From Pandoraea nosoerga (GTDB taxonomy: Bacteria > Pseudomonadota > Gammaproteobacteria > Burkholderiales > Burkholderiaceae): a stretch of 64,000 nt of DNA. The stretch covers positions 149,332 to 213,331 of the forward strand of contig NZ_CABPSC010000010.1 in assembly GCF_902459585.1 (NCBI RefSeq), in the 5' to 3' direction. The position numbers were made by a program, and so were the translations under genes. Under the pieces are notes generated by a model. It did no database searches and had not been told where the DNA came from. It saw only the letters and a program-made list of their open reading frames with translations. Shown here piece by piece: positions 44,230 to 53,766 of this stretch (positions are counted from its first letter, which is position 1; every line of letters starts with the position of its first letter).

Positions 44230-45192
44230 ATGGCTCGTCCGACGCCTCTGCATCCGCGTCCGGCGAAGCGCCTGGCCTCGCATGCCGACGCGCGCGCCAT
44301 GCCGCGCGTGCTTCCCGTCTCCCGTCCCGGTCGCTGCGCCGCGGTCGCGGGGGCGGGGGTTTTCGATCAGGTCGAGCAGACCGATCCGTTTCTGTCGATC
44401 GACATCTTCCGGCGCCACGGCGCGTCCATTCCGCCGCATCCGCACGCGGGCTGCACGGTGGCGACTTACCTCTTTCCCGATTCCACGACGGCGATGCGTT
44501 GCCGTCACGCGCATGGCGGCGACGACGTGGTGCGTCCCGGCGACCTGCTGTGGCTCGACACGAATTGCGGCACGGTGCACGAGGAACTGCCCGAGCATGC
44601 GGGCGCGATCGCGCGCGGCGTGCGCATGATCGTGAATCGGGCGGGGCGCCACGCGCACGGTGCGCCCGCGCAGACGGTCGTGCGCGCCGATGCAATGCCG
44701 CACTGGCGAGAGGGCGCGCTGGCGTTGACGCTCGTCTGCGGCCAGTGGCACGAGCGTCGGGTGCCGCGCGAGGTGCAGGAGATGCATGCGTCGCATGAGA
44801 TACGTGGCGGCAGCGAGAAGGGCGAGCGGAATGACGTTGGCGAGCGCACGACGCTCCTGCAACTCGATTGGCAGGAAGACGATCTGCGCACGCTGCGGGT
44901 ACCGTGCGACGGCCGGCGCTGGATCGCGCTGATGGTGCGTGGCGACGCCGCGCTGGCGGGGCATGCGCTGCGCGCAGAGGGCGGCGCGGCGCAGGCGCTG
45001 GCGCTACCGCCCGGCGAGTGGCAACTGGCCGGCCGCGCCGGCACCCGCCTGTTGCTGGCGGGCGGCGAACCGCTCGGCGAGCCGGTCGTCTATCGCGGCA
45101 ACTTCGCCGCGCGCGACGAGAGCGATCTCGTGGCGCTTACGCGCCGCTATCAACAAGGGGCCATGGGCACGCTCACGTGCCCCGGCGAGTGA
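44230..45192 (+). CDS. Pirin-family cupin protein
   Basis: This is a 320-residue bicupin. FLSIDIFRRHGASIPPHPHAGCTVATYLF provides the pirin HPH motif, the first half of the metal site. GGDDVVRPGDLLWLDTNCGTVHEE gives the second half with His/Glu ligands. The C-terminal cupin is degenerate. Bacterial pirins can have quercetinase activity or regulate metabolism. Linkage to azoR and LysR suggests response to quinones or other redox-active aromatics. ATG 44230 has no strong ribosome site and may rely on readthrough from azoR. Confidence 0.85.
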   Translation: MARPTPLHPRPAKRLASHADARAMPRVLPVSRPGRCAAVAGAGVFDQVEQTDPFLSIDIFRRHGASIPPHPHAGCTVATYLFPDSTTAMRCRHAHGGDDVVRPGDLLWLDTNCGTVHEELPEHAGAIARGVRMIVNRAGRHAHGAPAQTVVRADAMPHWREGALALTLVCGQWHERRVPREVQEMHASHEIRGGSEKGERNDVGERTTLLQLDWQEDDLRTLRVPCDGRRWIALMVRGDAALAGHALRAEGGAAQALALPPGEWQLAGRAGTRLLLAGGEPLGEPVVYRGNFAARDESDLVALTRRYQQGAMGTLTCPGE

Positions 45193-45248
45193 GCGGGCAA
45201 GCCGATCTCGCCCCCCATCCCGTCACCACCCGCCTCCATTTGGCGAAG

Positions 45249-46112
45249 TCACGCCGGCACGCGCCAGTCGATCGGCGGCTTGCCGTGCCGCTCCAGGAAC
45301 GCGTTGGCGGCGCTGAAGTGCCCGCAGCCGAGAAAGCCGCGGTGCGCCGACAGCGGCGACGGATGCGGCGCTTCGAGCAGCAGATGGCCGTGACCCTCGA
45401 GCAGCGGCGCCTTCGCCTGCGCGTGGCCGCCCCACAGCATGAACACCAGCGGCCCGTGCCGCGCGGCGAGTCCTGAGAGCAGGGTGTCGGTGCAGGCCTG
45501 CCAGCCGCCGGTCCTGAACGGCTTGGCGTGGCTCGCGGCGTTGCCGGCTTCCACGGTGAGCGTCGTGTTGAGCAGCAGGACGCCCTGTCTTGCCCACGCG
45601 TCGAGATTGCCGTGCGACGGCGGCGCGATGCCCAGATCCCGCTCGATTTCCTTGTAGATGTTGCGCAGCGACGGTGGCACGCGCACACCGCGCTGCACCG
45701 AGAACGCCAGACCGTGCGCTTGCGCGATCCCGTTGTCGTCGCCGTGATACGGGTCCTGCCCCAGGATGACGACCTTCACGTCTTGCGGCGACGTCATGCG
45801 CAGCGCGTGGAAGATATCCGCGGGATAGACGGTCTTGCCTGCGGCAACCTCGGCATCGACATAGCGGCATAGCGGTGCGTAGGCGTCGCTGTCCACGAAC
45901 GGGGCCACGAGCGATCGCCACGCGGCGGGCAATGCTTCGAACTGGTCTTCGACGCGCCCCCTGAGCGCGCCTTCGATGCGAGCGCCGGGGGGAGCAGCAT
46001 TCGCGCCGGCAGTGGCGCGCGGCTTGGATGCCGGGTCGTCGAACAGGGAACGTTGGCGTTCGTCGGAATGCGCCGACGTCTTGGAAGTAGGCTTGCGTGA
46101 GCGTGTTGCCAT
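45249..46112 (-). CDS. ung: Uracil-DNA glycosylase
   Basis: This is a 287-residue family-1 enzyme that removes uracil from DNA. The catalytic water-activating motif is VVILGQDPYHGDDNGIAQAHGLAFSV, and the minor-groove loop motif is EAPHPSPLSAHRGF. The first 45 residues form a basic, disordered extension (MATRSRKPTSKTS). The start at 46112 is the first Met before this extension. It lies downstream of the trp genes and of the CYTH gene, as in other Burkholderiaceae. Confidence 0.95.
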   Translation of the reverse strand: MATRSRKPTSKTSAHSDERQRSLFDDPASKPRATAGANAAPPGARIEGALRGRVEDQFEALPAAWRSLVAPFVDSDAYAPLCRYVDAEVAAGKTVYPADIFHALRMTSPQDVKVVILGQDPYHGDDNGIAQAHGLAFSVQRGVRVPPSLRNIYKEIERDLGIAPPSHGNLDAWARQGVLLLNTTLTVEAGNAASHAKPFRTGGWQACTDTLLSGLAARHGPLVFMLWGGHAQAKAPLLEGHGHLLLEAPHPSPLSAHRGFLGCGHFSAANAFLERHGKPPIDWRVPA

Positions 46113-46231
46113 GCGTGGATCGGTCAAACGATGAGTGGGGTTGCGTCGACGGACAATGTGCCGGTAAGCGATGCCCGACGGCGAGCGGTGGGGCCAGCCG
46201 CCCCAACCAGGCGCCTCGTGCACGAAGACGC

Positions 46232-46927
46232 TCAGTCGCCGAGCACCCTCTGTCGCAGGCGGTAGCCGCGTTGCGCCTTGCTGAGGTCGTCGCCGTGCAA
46301 CTCGGGCAGCACCCGACGCAAATCCTCAGCCAGGGCGTGGAGCATGCGTTCGCCTTGGCCGGCGCGATCCCCGTCGGGGGCGTCGAGCAATTCGAGTTCC
46401 ACTTCCAGCAGTGGTTCGGTGTGTCGCCGGCCATCGGCCTCGACCGCCACTTCTCCGCGGTCGAATGCGATTTCCACGACGGTGCCATCGCCCGCCACGT
46501 AGCGCCACAGACGTCGCACGAAATTGGTTTCGAACTGCGCCACCACGCTCGCGCCTTCGCGGCGCAGGATGTCCGCCGTGGCCGGCACGTCGCACGCGGC
46601 AATCAGCTGCGGCAGGTCCAGCGCCTCGCCTTTGACCGGCTGCTCCCATTCATGGCGCACATGCAATCCGTCGCGTGCTTCTCCCACCGACTTGAGCGTT
46701 TGCAGCCACTGGCCGGCATGACCGTCGCGCGCGACATAGCGAAGGCGCAACGCCGCTTTGGCGCGCGCGAGCGCCAGCGTGGCCGTGTCGAAATAGCGGT
46801 TGACGAGATGGCGTTCGCCGCGCGCCTGCGCGCCCGGCAACTGGTCCAGATGAGCGATCAGCGCGTCGGCGCGCTGGTCGGGAAGATCGCCCGGCAGGGC
46901 AAGTTTGAGTTCGCGTTCGATGGCCAC
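46232..46927 (-). CDS. CYTH-domain inorganic triphosphatase-like protein
   Basis: This is a 231-residue single-domain protein. It starts AIERELKLALPGD with the ExExK motif of the triphosphate-tunnel metalloenzymes. The tunnel residues appear in LVNRYFDTATLALARAKAALRLRY and QTLKSVGEARDGLHVRHEWEQ, and the acidic metal site in EVELELLDAPDGDR. Members hydrolyse inorganic tripolyphosphate or make cAMP. The short length without a CHAD domain favours triphosphatase. It is a single gene between trpC and ung. Confidence 0.9.
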   Translation of the reverse strand: MAIERELKLALPGDLPDQRADALIAHLDQLPGAQARGERHLVNRYFDTATLALARAKAALRLRYVARDGHAGQWLQTLKSVGEARDGLHVRHEWEQPVKGEALDLPQLIAACDVPATADILRREGASVVAQFETNFVRRLWRYVAGDGTVVEIAFDRGEVAVEADGRRHTEPLLEVELELLDAPDGDRAGQGERMLHALAEDLRRVLPELHGDDLSKAQRGYRLRQRVLGD

Positions 46928-47070
46928 GGGCCGCTCCTGTGAGGGCGTCGGACGGTTAGGCCGGTGCGGTGCCGTGCCGGGATGCGACGCGCCCCGCCCG
47001 CGGGAAGCCGTGACGGCGTCCGGGCGGGACGCCGCACCCCCGATTGCCCGATGCCGCTCGCGTGCGCGAG

Positions 47071-47883
47071 TCAGCGGGGCATGTCGAACAGCGTGGCGAG
47101 GGCGTCGCCCGGCTCGGGCGCGCGCATGAAGGCCTCGCCGACGAGAAAGGCGTTGACGTTGGCCGCGCGCATGCGCGCCACGTCGTCACGCGACAGGATA
47201 CCCGACTCCGTCACCACCAGACGATCGTCCGGGATGTGCTTGAGCAGGCCCAGCGTGATGTCCAGCGTGACCTCGAAGTCATGCAGATTGCGATTGTTGA
47301 TGCCCAGCAGCGGGGTTTTCAACTCGAGCCCGGCGTCCAGCTCGCGGCCGTTGTGCACTTCGACGATTACCGCCATGCCGAGTTCGTGCGCCTGCGCCTC
47401 GAGATCGCGCATGTGCGAGAGCTCGAGCGCGGCGGCGATCAGCAGGATGCAGTCGGCGCCCATGTCGCGCGCCTCGTACACCTGATAGGCGTCGATCATG
47501 AAGTCCTTGCGCAGCACGGGCAGCTCGCACGCGGCGCGCGCGGCCTTCAGATACTCGGGAGCGCCCTGGAAGAACTGCACGTCGGTGAGCACGGACAGGC
47601 ACGCGGCGCCGCCGCGCTGGTACGACTCGGCGATCTGCGGCGGCACGAAATGCTCGCGGATCACGCCCTTCGACGGGCTGGCCTTCTTGATTTCGGCGAT
47701 CACGCCGGGCACGCCGGCGCCGATCTTCGTGCGCAGCGCGCCCACGAAGTCGCGCGTGCGCAGTGCGCTGTCGCCAACGGTCGCTTCGGCGTCGCGGCGC
47801 AGACCGGCGAGCTCGCGGACGCGCTTCGCAGCAGCGACTTCTTCGGCCTTCACGGCCAGGATCTTGTCGAGAACGGTGGACAT
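47071..47883 (-). CDS. trpC: Indole-3-glycerol-phosphate synthase
   Basis: This is a 270-residue TIM-barrel enzyme forming indole-3-glycerol phosphate from CdRP in tryptophan synthesis. The family landmarks are [62 protein letters not shown] and VTESGI. There is no TrpF fusion. It is the last gene of trpGDC. A 9-bp-type repeat tract separates it from trpD. Confidence 0.96.
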   Translation of the reverse strand: MSTVLDKILAVKAEEVAAAKRVRELAGLRRDAEATVGDSALRTRDFVGALRTKIGAGVPGVIAEIKKASPSKGVIREHFVPPQIAESYQRGGAACLSVLTDVQFFQGAPEYLKAARAACELPVLRKDFMIDAYQVYEARDMGADCILLIAAALELSHMRDLEAQAHELGMAVIVEVHNGRELDAGLELKTPLLGINNRNLHDFEVTLDITLGLLKHIPDDRLVVTESGILSRDDVARMRAANVNAFLVGEAFMRAPEPGDALATLFDMPR

Positions 47884-47911
47884 GGCAATCGGGAAATTCG
47901 GGCTTCGTTGA

Positions 47912-47972
47912 GATATCGGTGCGATGCCGGTGTGATATCGGCTATATCGGCTATGTCGGTGCCATATGGGTG
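47912..47972. repeat. Imperfect 9-bp tandem repeats between trpD and trpC
   Basis: The units vary around gatatcggt, gctatatcg and gctatgtcg. The tract covers most of the spacer just upstream of trpC and may affect the trpC mRNA leader. Confidence 0.7.
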
Positions 47973-48025
47973 TTCGGCGGCCGCCCGCGCTGCGCGGCGC
48001 CGTGCCGCCCGTGCGCGTGCTCGCC

Positions 48026-49054
48026 TCAGGCCCTGAAGCGTTGCGTGAACCGGACGAACTCGTCGAGCTTCGCGCGCGCGGCGCCGCTTGCGATGGACTC
48101 GCGCGCCATCTTGATACCGTCGCCGATCGAGGCCGCGCGGTTCGCGGCGTACAGCGCCGTTCCCGCGTTGAGCGCGACGATCTCGCGCGCGGTGCCCGGC
48201 GTGTCGTCGAGCGCTTCGATGAGCATCGTCTTCGATTCATCGGCGCTGCCCACCTTCAGACTGCGATTGCTCACCATCTGCAACCCGAAGTCTTCCGGGT
48301 GGATCTCGTACTCGGTGACCTTGCCGTCCTTTAGTTCGCCGACCAGGGTGGAGGCGCCCAGCGACACTTCGTCCATGCCGTCCTTGCCGTACACCACGAG
48401 CACGTGCTCGGCGCCCAGGCGCTGCATCACGCGCACCTGGATACCGACCAGATCGGGGTGGAACACGCCCATCAGCTGGTTTGGCGCGCCGGCCGGATTC
48501 GTGAGCGGGCCCAGAATGTTGAAGATCGTGCGCACGCCCATTTCCTTGCGGATGGCCGCCACGTTCTTCATGGCCGGGTGATGGTTAGGCGCGAACATGA
48601 AGCCGATGCCGACCTCGCGAAGGCACTCGGACACCTGTCCGGGCGAGAGCATGATGTTCACGCCGAGCGCTTCGAGCACGTCGGCGCTGCCCGACTTCGA
48701 GCTCACGCCGCGGTTGCCGTGCTTGGCGACCTTCGCGCCCGCGCCCGCGGCCACGAACATCGACGCCGTGGAGATGTTGAACGTATGCGAGACGTCGCCG
48801 CCCGTGCCGACGATGTCGACGAAGTGCTCGTCGGCCGGTGCATCGACGTGATTGGCGAACTCGCGCATCACCTGCGCGGCCGCGGCGATCTCGCCGATGG
48901 TCTCTTTCTTCACGCGCAGGCCGGTGATGATGGCCGCCGACATGACCGGCGAAATCTCGCCCTTCATGATGAGACGCATCAGGTGCAGCATCTCGTCGTG
49001 GAAGATCTCGCGGTGTTCGATGGTGCGCTGCAGGGCTTCTTGTGCGGTAATCAT
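48026..49054 (-). CDS. trpD: Anthranilate phosphoribosyltransferase
   Basis: This is a 342-residue enzyme transferring phosphoribose from PRPP to anthranilate. The PRPP site is [23 protein letters not shown], and the anthranilate site includes [21 protein letters not shown] and [28 protein letters not shown]. It is full length with the N-terminal [12 protein letters not shown] helix. The start at 49054 has AGGAGA about 12 nt upstream. It is in the middle of trpGDC. Confidence 0.97.
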   Translation of the reverse strand: MITAQEALQRTIEHREIFHDEMLHLMRLIMKGEISPVMSAAIITGLRVKKETIGEIAAAAQVMREFANHVDAPADEHFVDIVGTGGDVSHTFNISTASMFVAAGAGAKVAKHGNRGVSSKSGSADVLEALGVNIMLSPGQVSECLREVGIGFMFAPNHHPAMKNVAAIRKEMGVRTIFNILGPLTNPAGAPNQLMGVFHPDLVGIQVRVMQRLGAEHVLVVYGKDGMDEVSLGASTLVGELKDGKVTEYEIHPEDFGLQMVSNRSLKVGSADESKTMLIEALDDTPGTAREIVALNAGTALYAANRAASIGDGIKMARESIASGAARAKLDEFVRFTQRFRA

Positions 49055-49108
49055 GGAATGCGGTTCTCCTCTGTCCCGGGGGCGTGGCCCGGAGTGGCGG
49101 GCGTGGGT

Positions 49109-49696
49109 TCAGGCAGCGCGTGCGGCGCGCGGCGCGGCTTGCAGGAAATTGCGCAGCACGGCGTGACCATGCTCCGACAGGATCGACTCGGGGTGAAATT
49201 GCACGCCTTCGACGTCGAGGGTCTTGTGGCGCACGCCCATGATCTCGCCGTCGTCGGTCCACGCGGTGATCTCGAGGCAGTCGGGCAGCGTGTCGCGCGC
49301 GATGGCAAGCGAGTGGTAGCGGGTGACGGTAAAACGCTTGGGCAGATGGGCGAACACGCCTTGCTGCGTGGTCTCGATCTCGCTCACCTTGCCGTGCATG
49401 ATCTGCTGCGCGCGCACCACCTTGGCGCCGAACGCTTCGCCAATGGCCTGATGACCGAGACAGACGCCGAGAATCGGGATCTCGCCGGAAAAGCGCTTGA
49501 GGACGTCGAGCGTGATGCCCGCGTTGGCCGGGCAGCTCGGGCCGGGCGAGAGGCAGATGCGCTCGGGACAGAGCTCGGCGATCGCGTCGAGCGTGATCTC
49601 GTCGTTGCGAAAGACGCGCACGTCTTCGCCCAACTCACCGAAGTACTGGACGATGTTGTAGGTAAACGAGTCGTAGTTGTCGATCATCAGCAGCAT
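49109..49696 (-). CDS. trpG: Anthranilate synthase component II (glutamine amidotransferase)
   Basis: This is a 195-residue class-I amidotransferase that supplies ammonia to TrpE. Nucleophile Cys lies in [16 protein letters not shown] and the His/Glu dyad in [16 protein letters not shown]. The start [16 protein letters not shown] is conserved, with CAGGGA before it. The gene is the first of trpGDC. A small ORF with Trp-Trp near its end lies upstream and is a candidate attenuation leader. Confidence 0.97.
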   Translation of the reverse strand: MLLMIDNYDSFTYNIVQYFGELGEDVRVFRNDEITLDAIAELCPERICLSPGPSCPANAGITLDVLKRFSGEIPILGVCLGHQAIGEAFGAKVVRAQQIMHGKVSEIETTQQGVFAHLPKRFTVTRYHSLAIARDTLPDCLEITAWTDDGEIMGVRHKTLDVEGVQFHPESILSEHGHAVLRNFLQAAPRAARAA

Positions 49697-49822
49697 GATG
49701 GTCCCTGTTCGTCTGGTGACAAAGGATTGTCGAACGCGTGAGATTTGCGAATTCCCCCTGAGCATGCCCCCACATTGAGTCGCGTGTCCGCGGGGGGAGG
49801 GCGCTATGGGGATGAGATGGAC

Positions 49823-49840
49823 GTGGCGGGTTACCGCCAC
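49823..49840 (-). promoter_or_regulatory. Hairpin across the Trp codons of the trpG leader ORF
   Basis: On the minus strand GTGGCGG-TAAC-CCGCCAC folds into a perfect 7-bp stem containing the last Trp codon, the Arg codon and the stop. A ribosome stalled at the Trp codons would block it. Confidence 0.55.
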
Positions 49841-49899
49841 CAGCGCAGGGCAGCGGTCAGGGGCGACCAGAGGAGGGAGGAAGACAGGTACGACTTCAT
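49831..49899 (-). CDS. Candidate trp leader peptide upstream of trpGDC
   Basis: This is a 22-residue ORF beginning [11 protein letters not shown] and ending LTAALRWWR-stop. Three of 22 residues are Trp, two in tandem just before the stop, as in classical trp leader peptides. The -10 TACAAT ends about 10 bp before the ATG, so the transcript should begin at or 1-3 nt before AUG, making it nearly leaderless. Leaderless trp leader ORFs are known in rhizobia. There is no Shine-Dalgarno site. Function is inferred from position and composition only. Confidence 0.55.
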   Translation of the reverse strand: MKSYLSSSLLWSPLTAALRWWR

Positions 49900-49909
49900 G
49901 GTGGCGTCG

Positions 49910-49915
49910 ATTGTA
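49910..49915 (-). promoter_or_regulatory. Extended -10 promoter for the trpG leader
   Basis: TGC-TACAAT on the minus strand is an extended -10 (TGn) with five of six matches to TATAAT. No good -35 is visible. It would give trpGDC a promoter independent of trpE. Confidence 0.5.
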
Positions 49916-50066
49916 GCAGCAAGCATGGGGTGCCGTGGGCGGGGTGTCGTAAAAAGCGGTCGATCGAGGCGTTTCAGGCGTGGTCTCGGCGTTTTGTGCA
50001 AGAATTTGCGTGCGGCGGCCATGGTCGTTCGATGATTCTGCGATGGCCGCCCTCTCGCCAGTGTGC

Positions 50067-51572
50067 TCAATACTCGGCGTCGAGACCGTCCTGCACCTGC
50101 TCGGCCGCACGCAGCACGGCGCGCGCCTTGTTCTCCGTTTCCTGCCATTCCGATTCGGGCACCGAGTCGGCCACGATGCCGGCCGCGGCCTGCACGTACA
50201 GGTTGCCGTCCTTGATCACGCCGGTGCGGATCGCGATGGCCACGTCCATTTCCCCGCCGAACGAGAGATAACCGACCGCGCCACCATACAGGCCGCGCTT
50301 GACGGGCTCGAGCTCGTCGATCAGTTCCATCGCCCGCACTTTCGGCGCGCCGGTGAGCGTGCCGGCCGGGAACGTCGCGCGCAGCACGTCGATGTTCGAC
50401 AGGCCGGGTTGCAGGCGACCTTCCACCGAACTGACGATGTGCTGCACGTGCGAGTACTTCTCGATGACCATCTTGTCGGTCACTTCGACGGTGCCCGTCT
50501 GCGCGATGCGGCCCACGTCGTTGCGCGCCAGATCGATGAGCATGACGTGCTCCGCGATTTCCTTCGGGTCGCCGAGCAGTTCGGTGGCGAGTTCGGCGTC
50601 GCGCTCGGGCGTGGCGCCGCGAGGACGCGTGCCGGCCAGCGGGCGGATCGTCACGATTTCGTGCTCGCCGTCCGGCGTCTGGCGGCGCTCCTGGCGCACG
50701 AGGATCTCGGGCGAAGCGCCCACGACCTGGAAGTCGCCGAAGTTGTAAAAATACATGTACGGCGACGGGTTGAGCGAGCGCAGCGCGCGATAGAGCGAGA
50801 GCGGGGCGTCGCGGTAGGGCTTGATGAGCCGCTGACCGACCTGCACCTGCATGAGCTCGCCGGCGGCAATGGCTTCCTTCGCCTTGGCGACGGCCGCCAG
50901 ATAGTCGGGCTTGGCGAACTCGCGGAAAGTGTCGGTGCGCACGCTGCCCGACGTTACCGGCGCGTCGACCGGCGCCTTCAGGCGCGCGCGCAGCTCGCGC
51001 AGACGCAAACGGGCCTTCGAATAGGCTTCGGGCTGCGTGGGGTCGGCGTAGACGATGAGGTAGAGCTTGCCCGTCAGGTTGTCGATCACGGCCAGCTCCT
51101 CGGTGAGCAGCAACTGGATGTCGGGCAGATGCAGATCGTCGCGCGGCGTGCTGTGCGCGAGCTTCTTCTCGATGTAGCGCACGGCGTCGTAGCCGAAGTA
51201 GCCGGCCAGGCCGCCGCAGAAGCGCGGCATGCCGGGGCGCAGCGCCACCTTGAAGCGCGCCTGGAACCGGGTGATGAACTCGAGCGGGTCGCCTTCGTGC
51301 GTCTCGACGACCGTGCCGTCGCGCACCACTTCGGTCTTCGGGCCGAAGCTGCGCAGCAGCGTATGCGCGGACAGGCCGATGAACGAGTAACGCCCGAAAC
51401 GCTCGCCGCCCACCACCGATTCGAGCAGGAACGTGTTGGCGCCGCGCCGGTCGCCCAGCGCGAGCTTCAGGTAGAGCGAGAGCGGCGTGTCGAGGTCGGC
51501 GAATGCCTCGGCGATCAGCGGGATACGGTTGTAGCCCTGGTTGGCCAGCGATTTGAATTCGAGTTCGGTCAT
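50067..51572 (-). CDS. trpE: Anthranilate synthase component I
   Basis: This is a 501-residue enzyme converting chorismate to anthranilate with TrpG. The N-terminal feedback-inhibition segment [18 protein letters not shown] is present. The catalytic chorismate domain shows [62 protein letters not shown] and [25 protein letters not shown] 51572 ([19 protein letters not shown]) is the conserved start; the frame is open for 127 codons more without conservation. A long leader of about 400 nt with a Trp-rich ORF precedes it. Confidence 0.97.
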   Translation of the reverse strand: MTELEFKSLANQGYNRIPLIAEAFADLDTPLSLYLKLALGDRRGANTFLLESVVGGERFGRYSFIGLSAHTLLRSFGPKTEVVRDGTVVETHEGDPLEFITRFQARFKVALRPGMPRFCGGLAGYFGYDAVRYIEKKLAHSTPRDDLHLPDIQLLLTEELAVIDNLTGKLYLIVYADPTQPEAYSKARLRLRELRARLKAPVDAPVTSGSVRTDTFREFAKPDYLAAVAKAKEAIAAGELMQVQVGQRLIKPYRDAPLSLYRALRSLNPSPYMYFYNFGDFQVVGASPEILVRQERRQTPDGEHEIVTIRPLAGTRPRGATPERDAELATELLGDPKEIAEHVMLIDLARNDVGRIAQTGTVEVTDKMVIEKYSHVQHIVSSVEGRLQPGLSNIDVLRATFPAGTLTGAPKVRAMELIDELEPVKRGLYGGAVGYLSFGGEMDVAIAIRTGVIKDGNLYVQAAAGIVADSVPESEWQETENKARAVLRAAEQVQDGLDAEY

Positions 51573-51908
51573 GTTGCACTCTGCCTGAAGGTTTGCCGGC
51601 GGGCGGTCCCGCGGAATCGGCGTGGTTGGCGTTGAGAATACCTGAGTCGCTTGCGGGGTGGCCTGACCGGGAGATCGATGCGCGCCGCCGGGCCGGATGA
51701 TGGCTTGCGTCGTCACCCGTACCGGCGGCGCTTGCGCGGCGACAGGCCGGGCAAGGACGTGGGTCGAGGCCCGTGGGCCGCAGGCGCGCGACGTCAGGCG
51801 CTTGGGCGGACGCGGCGCTGCCTTGCGGCAAGCGTCGGCCGACCTCGACGAACACGCACGCCGTGAACGCGGCGCGCCGATGCATTGACTCTTGGGAACG
51901 ACAACGAT

Positions 51909-51941
51909 GCAAGAAACGGGTTGCTGAAGACGAGCTCCAGC
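51909..51941 (-). terminator. Candidate trpE attenuator hairpin
   Basis: On the minus strand GCTGGAG-CTCGT-CTTCAGC forms a 7-bp stem with one G-U pair, followed after AACCC by GTTTCTT. Directly upstream, GGTCC (51973-51977) can pair with GGACC (51942-51946), a competing fold that begins within the leader ORF. The U tract is interrupted, so termination would be weak. Confidence 0.45.
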
Positions 51942-51966
51942 GGTCCCGGCCACCCCTTGGAAGGGT

Positions 51967-52041
51967 TTAGCAGGACCAGCGTCGCCAGGGCCAGGCCCCC
52001 CGGTCGATCACGCTCAGACTCCGTTTCTTGTTCAGGAACAT
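51967..52041 (-). CDS. Candidate trp leader peptide upstream of trpE
   Basis: This is a 24-residue ORF starting MFLNKKRSLSVIDR and ending GAWPWRRWSC-stop. Three Trp codons fall in the last eight residues, far above expectation, and the ORF sits directly upstream of trpE. A terminator-like hairpin starts 26 nt after the stop. It has no clear Shine-Dalgarno site. It is too short for ordinary gene calling. A role as ribosome-stalling sensor of Trp-tRNA is inferred. Confidence 0.6.
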   Translation of the reverse strand: MFLNKKRSLSVIDRGAWPWRRWSC

Positions 52042-52072
52042 GCGTTTGAATGCACGGTGGAAGATGACGAAT

Positions 52073-52792
52073 TCAGCTCGCCAGTGTGGGCGTTGCATCG
52101 GGCAGGATCACCCTGGCCGCGCCCAGAATTGAGGCGACTATACCATCCGTGTCGATCGTTTGTATAGATTCGCCGTGGTTGTAGCCGTATGGCACCGTGA
52201 GCGAGCGGCAGCCCGCCGCCCGGGCGGCCTGCGCGTCGTTGCCCGAGTCGCCCACGAGCACCGCCTGCGACGGCGGCACACCGAACGCCTCGCATGCCTT
52301 GACGAGCGGCATCGGGTCCGGCTTGCGCCTGGGCCACGAGTCGCCGCCGTACACCAGGTCGAACTGATCCGACAGGCCGTAGTGCGCGAGCAGATCGACC
52401 GCAAAGCGATGCTGCTTGTTGGTGATGCACGCCACCGGCAGGCCGGCGGCGCGCAGGGCCGCGAGACCTTCTCGCACTTCCGGATAAAGCGCCGTGTGCT
52501 GGCCGTTGATCGACGTGTAGACGGCTTCGTACTTGTCCTGAGCGCGCTCGAACAGGGCGTCGATCTCGTCCGCGGGAAAGCGCTCGGCCAGCGTTTTGCG
52601 CACGAGGTTCGCGGTGCCCTTGCCCACAAACGTCATCAGACGCTCGGTCGGCACAGGTTCGGCGCCCAGATCGGCCAGCATGGCGTTGAGTGCCACGCCG
52701 AAGTCGCCGGCCGTGTCGACGAGCGTGCCGTCGAGGTCGATCAGGACTGCGCGAATGCCGTCCAGGCGCGGTGGGGTTTGCGACTGTGTCAT
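52073..52792 (-). CDS. gph: Phosphoglycolate phosphatase
   Basis: This is a 239-residue HAD-superfamily phosphatase. Motif I is [16 protein letters not shown] (nucleophile and acid Asp). The cap domain and motif [11 protein letters not shown] follow, and motif IV is [17 protein letters not shown]. It removes 2-phosphoglycolate formed during DNA repair or oxygenase side reactions. Its start overlaps the rpe stop (ATGA). A possible internal promoter near its 3' end may feed trpE. Confidence 0.95.
   Translation of the reverse strand: MTQSQTPPRLDGIRAVLIDLDGTLVDTAGDFGVALNAMLADLGAEPVPTERLMTFVGKGTANLVRKTLAERFPADEIDALFERAQDKYEAVYTSINGQHTALYPEVREGLAALRAAGLPVACITNKQHRFAVDLLAHYGLSDQFDLVYGGDSWPRRKPDPMPLVKACEAFGVPPSQAVLVGDSGNDAQAARAAGCRSLTVPYGYNHGESIQTIDTDGIVASILGAARVILPDATPTLAS
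52137..52142 (-). promoter_or_regulatory. Possible promoter for the trpE leader inside gph
   Basis: TGG-TATAGT on the minus strand is an extended -10 with five of six matches. Transcription would start near 52129, about 90 nt before the leader ORF. No good -35 is present. Confidence 0.35.
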
Positions 52793-53469
52793 GCCACGCT
52801 CGCGAGTCGGGCGCGCATCTGGTCGATCACCGCCTTGTAGTCGGGCTTGCCGAAGATGGCCGAGCCGGCGACGAAGGTGTCGGCGCCCGCCGCCGCGATC
52901 TCGGCGATGTTCTCGACCTTTACGCCGCCGTCGATCTCGAGACGGATTTCGCGGCCCGTGTCGGCGGTGTAGGCGTCGATGCGCGCGCGCACGGCGCGCA
53001 GCTTGTTGAGCGCTTCGGGAATGAACGACTGGCCGCCGAAGCCCGGGTTCACGGACATGATCAGGACCATGTCGAGGCGATCCATCACGTGATCGAGGTA
53101 ATGCAGCGGCGTGCCCGGGTTGAACACCAGGCCGGCCTTGCAGCCGTTATCGCGGATCAGGCCGAGCGTCCGGTCGATGTGCTCGGAGGCTTCCGGGTGG
53201 AACGTGATGAGGTTCGCGCCCGCCTTGGCGAAGTCGGGCACGATGCGATCGACCGGGCGCACCATCAGGTGCACGTCGATGGGCACGTCCACGTGCGGAC
53301 GGATCGCCTCGCAAACCATCGGGCCGATCGTCAGGTTGGGAACGTAATGGTTGTCCATGACGTCGAAATGGATCCAGTCGGCGCCCGCCGCCACGACGTT
53401 ACGGACTTCTTCGCCCAACCGGGCAAAGTCGGCGGACAGGATACTGGGGGCGATACAGAATTGCGTCAT
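52789..53469 (-). CDS. rpe: Ribulose-phosphate 3-epimerase
   Basis: This is a 226-residue TIM-barrel enzyme interconverting ribulose-5- and xylulose-5-phosphate. Landmarks are [60 protein letters not shown] and LEIDGGV, which supply the metal and catalytic Asp residues. It leads rpe-gph and probably trpE. The link makes sense because pentose phosphate feeds erythrose-4-phosphate and PRPP into tryptophan synthesis. Confidence 0.97.
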   Translation of the reverse strand: MTQFCIAPSILSADFARLGEEVRNVVAAGADWIHFDVMDNHYVPNLTIGPMVCEAIRPHVDVPIDVHLMVRPVDRIVPDFAKAGANLITFHPEASEHIDRTLGLIRDNGCKAGLVFNPGTPLHYLDHVMDRLDMVLIMSVNPGFGGQSFIPEALNKLRAVRARIDAYTADTGREIRLEIDGGVKVENIAEIAAAGADTFVAGSAIFGKPDYKAVIDQMRARLASVA

Positions 53470-53598
53470 GGCGGGCGGGGGAGTAGCGTCAAAACCGGTA
53501 TTTTAAAGCTTTCGCATGGCGCCTGTCCGCCGCCGGCCGACCGGGCGCCGCGCCGGCGCCGATTGCCGGGGCCCGCCCGAGGCCGGCGGCGGCCCGCT

Positions 53599-53638
53599 GC
53601 GACCGATTGCGACCCATTGCGACCCGTCGCGACTTGCC
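53599..53638. repeat. 10-bp tandem repeat, 4 units
   Basis: The units are gcgaccgatt, gcgacccatt, gcgacccgtc and gcgacttgcc, in the rpe-apaG divergent spacer. Confidence 0.8.
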
Positions 53639-53766
53639 GCAGAATGCCTTGCAAAACGAGACGGCCCGTGTGCCTCGCACACCCGGCAGGCCGTCATCGA
53701 ACGAGCGGCGCGAGCCGCCAGACCAGAACGCCAACACAGAGCACGCATGCGCAACAGGAACACGCG

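Larger units (their letters stand above)
49697..50066. other. 370-bp trpE-trpG spacer with a candidate leader/attenuator
   Basis: There are no conventional genes. It contains a minus-strand -10 (49910-49915), the 22-codon candidate leader ORF (49831-49899), a 7-bp hairpin across its Trp codons and stop (49823-49840), and C-rich and G-rich runs (49746-49800) that can pair with each other before trpG. No U-tract terminator is evident. Confidence 0.6.
51573..52072. other. 500-bp gph-trpE spacer with a candidate leader/attenuator
   Basis: There are no conventional genes. The right end holds a 24-codon Trp-rich ORF (51967-52041) and a terminator-like hairpin (51909-51941). The remaining 330 bp up to trpE are GC-rich with no structure I could assign. 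Confidence 0.6.

Noticed and set aside
49831-51912. 693-codon minus-strand frame overlapping trpE
   Set aside because: It is a frame-shifted shadow of trpE on the same strand, Arg/Ala-rich. Only its last 22 codons (the leader candidate) start at a separate ATG and are of interest.
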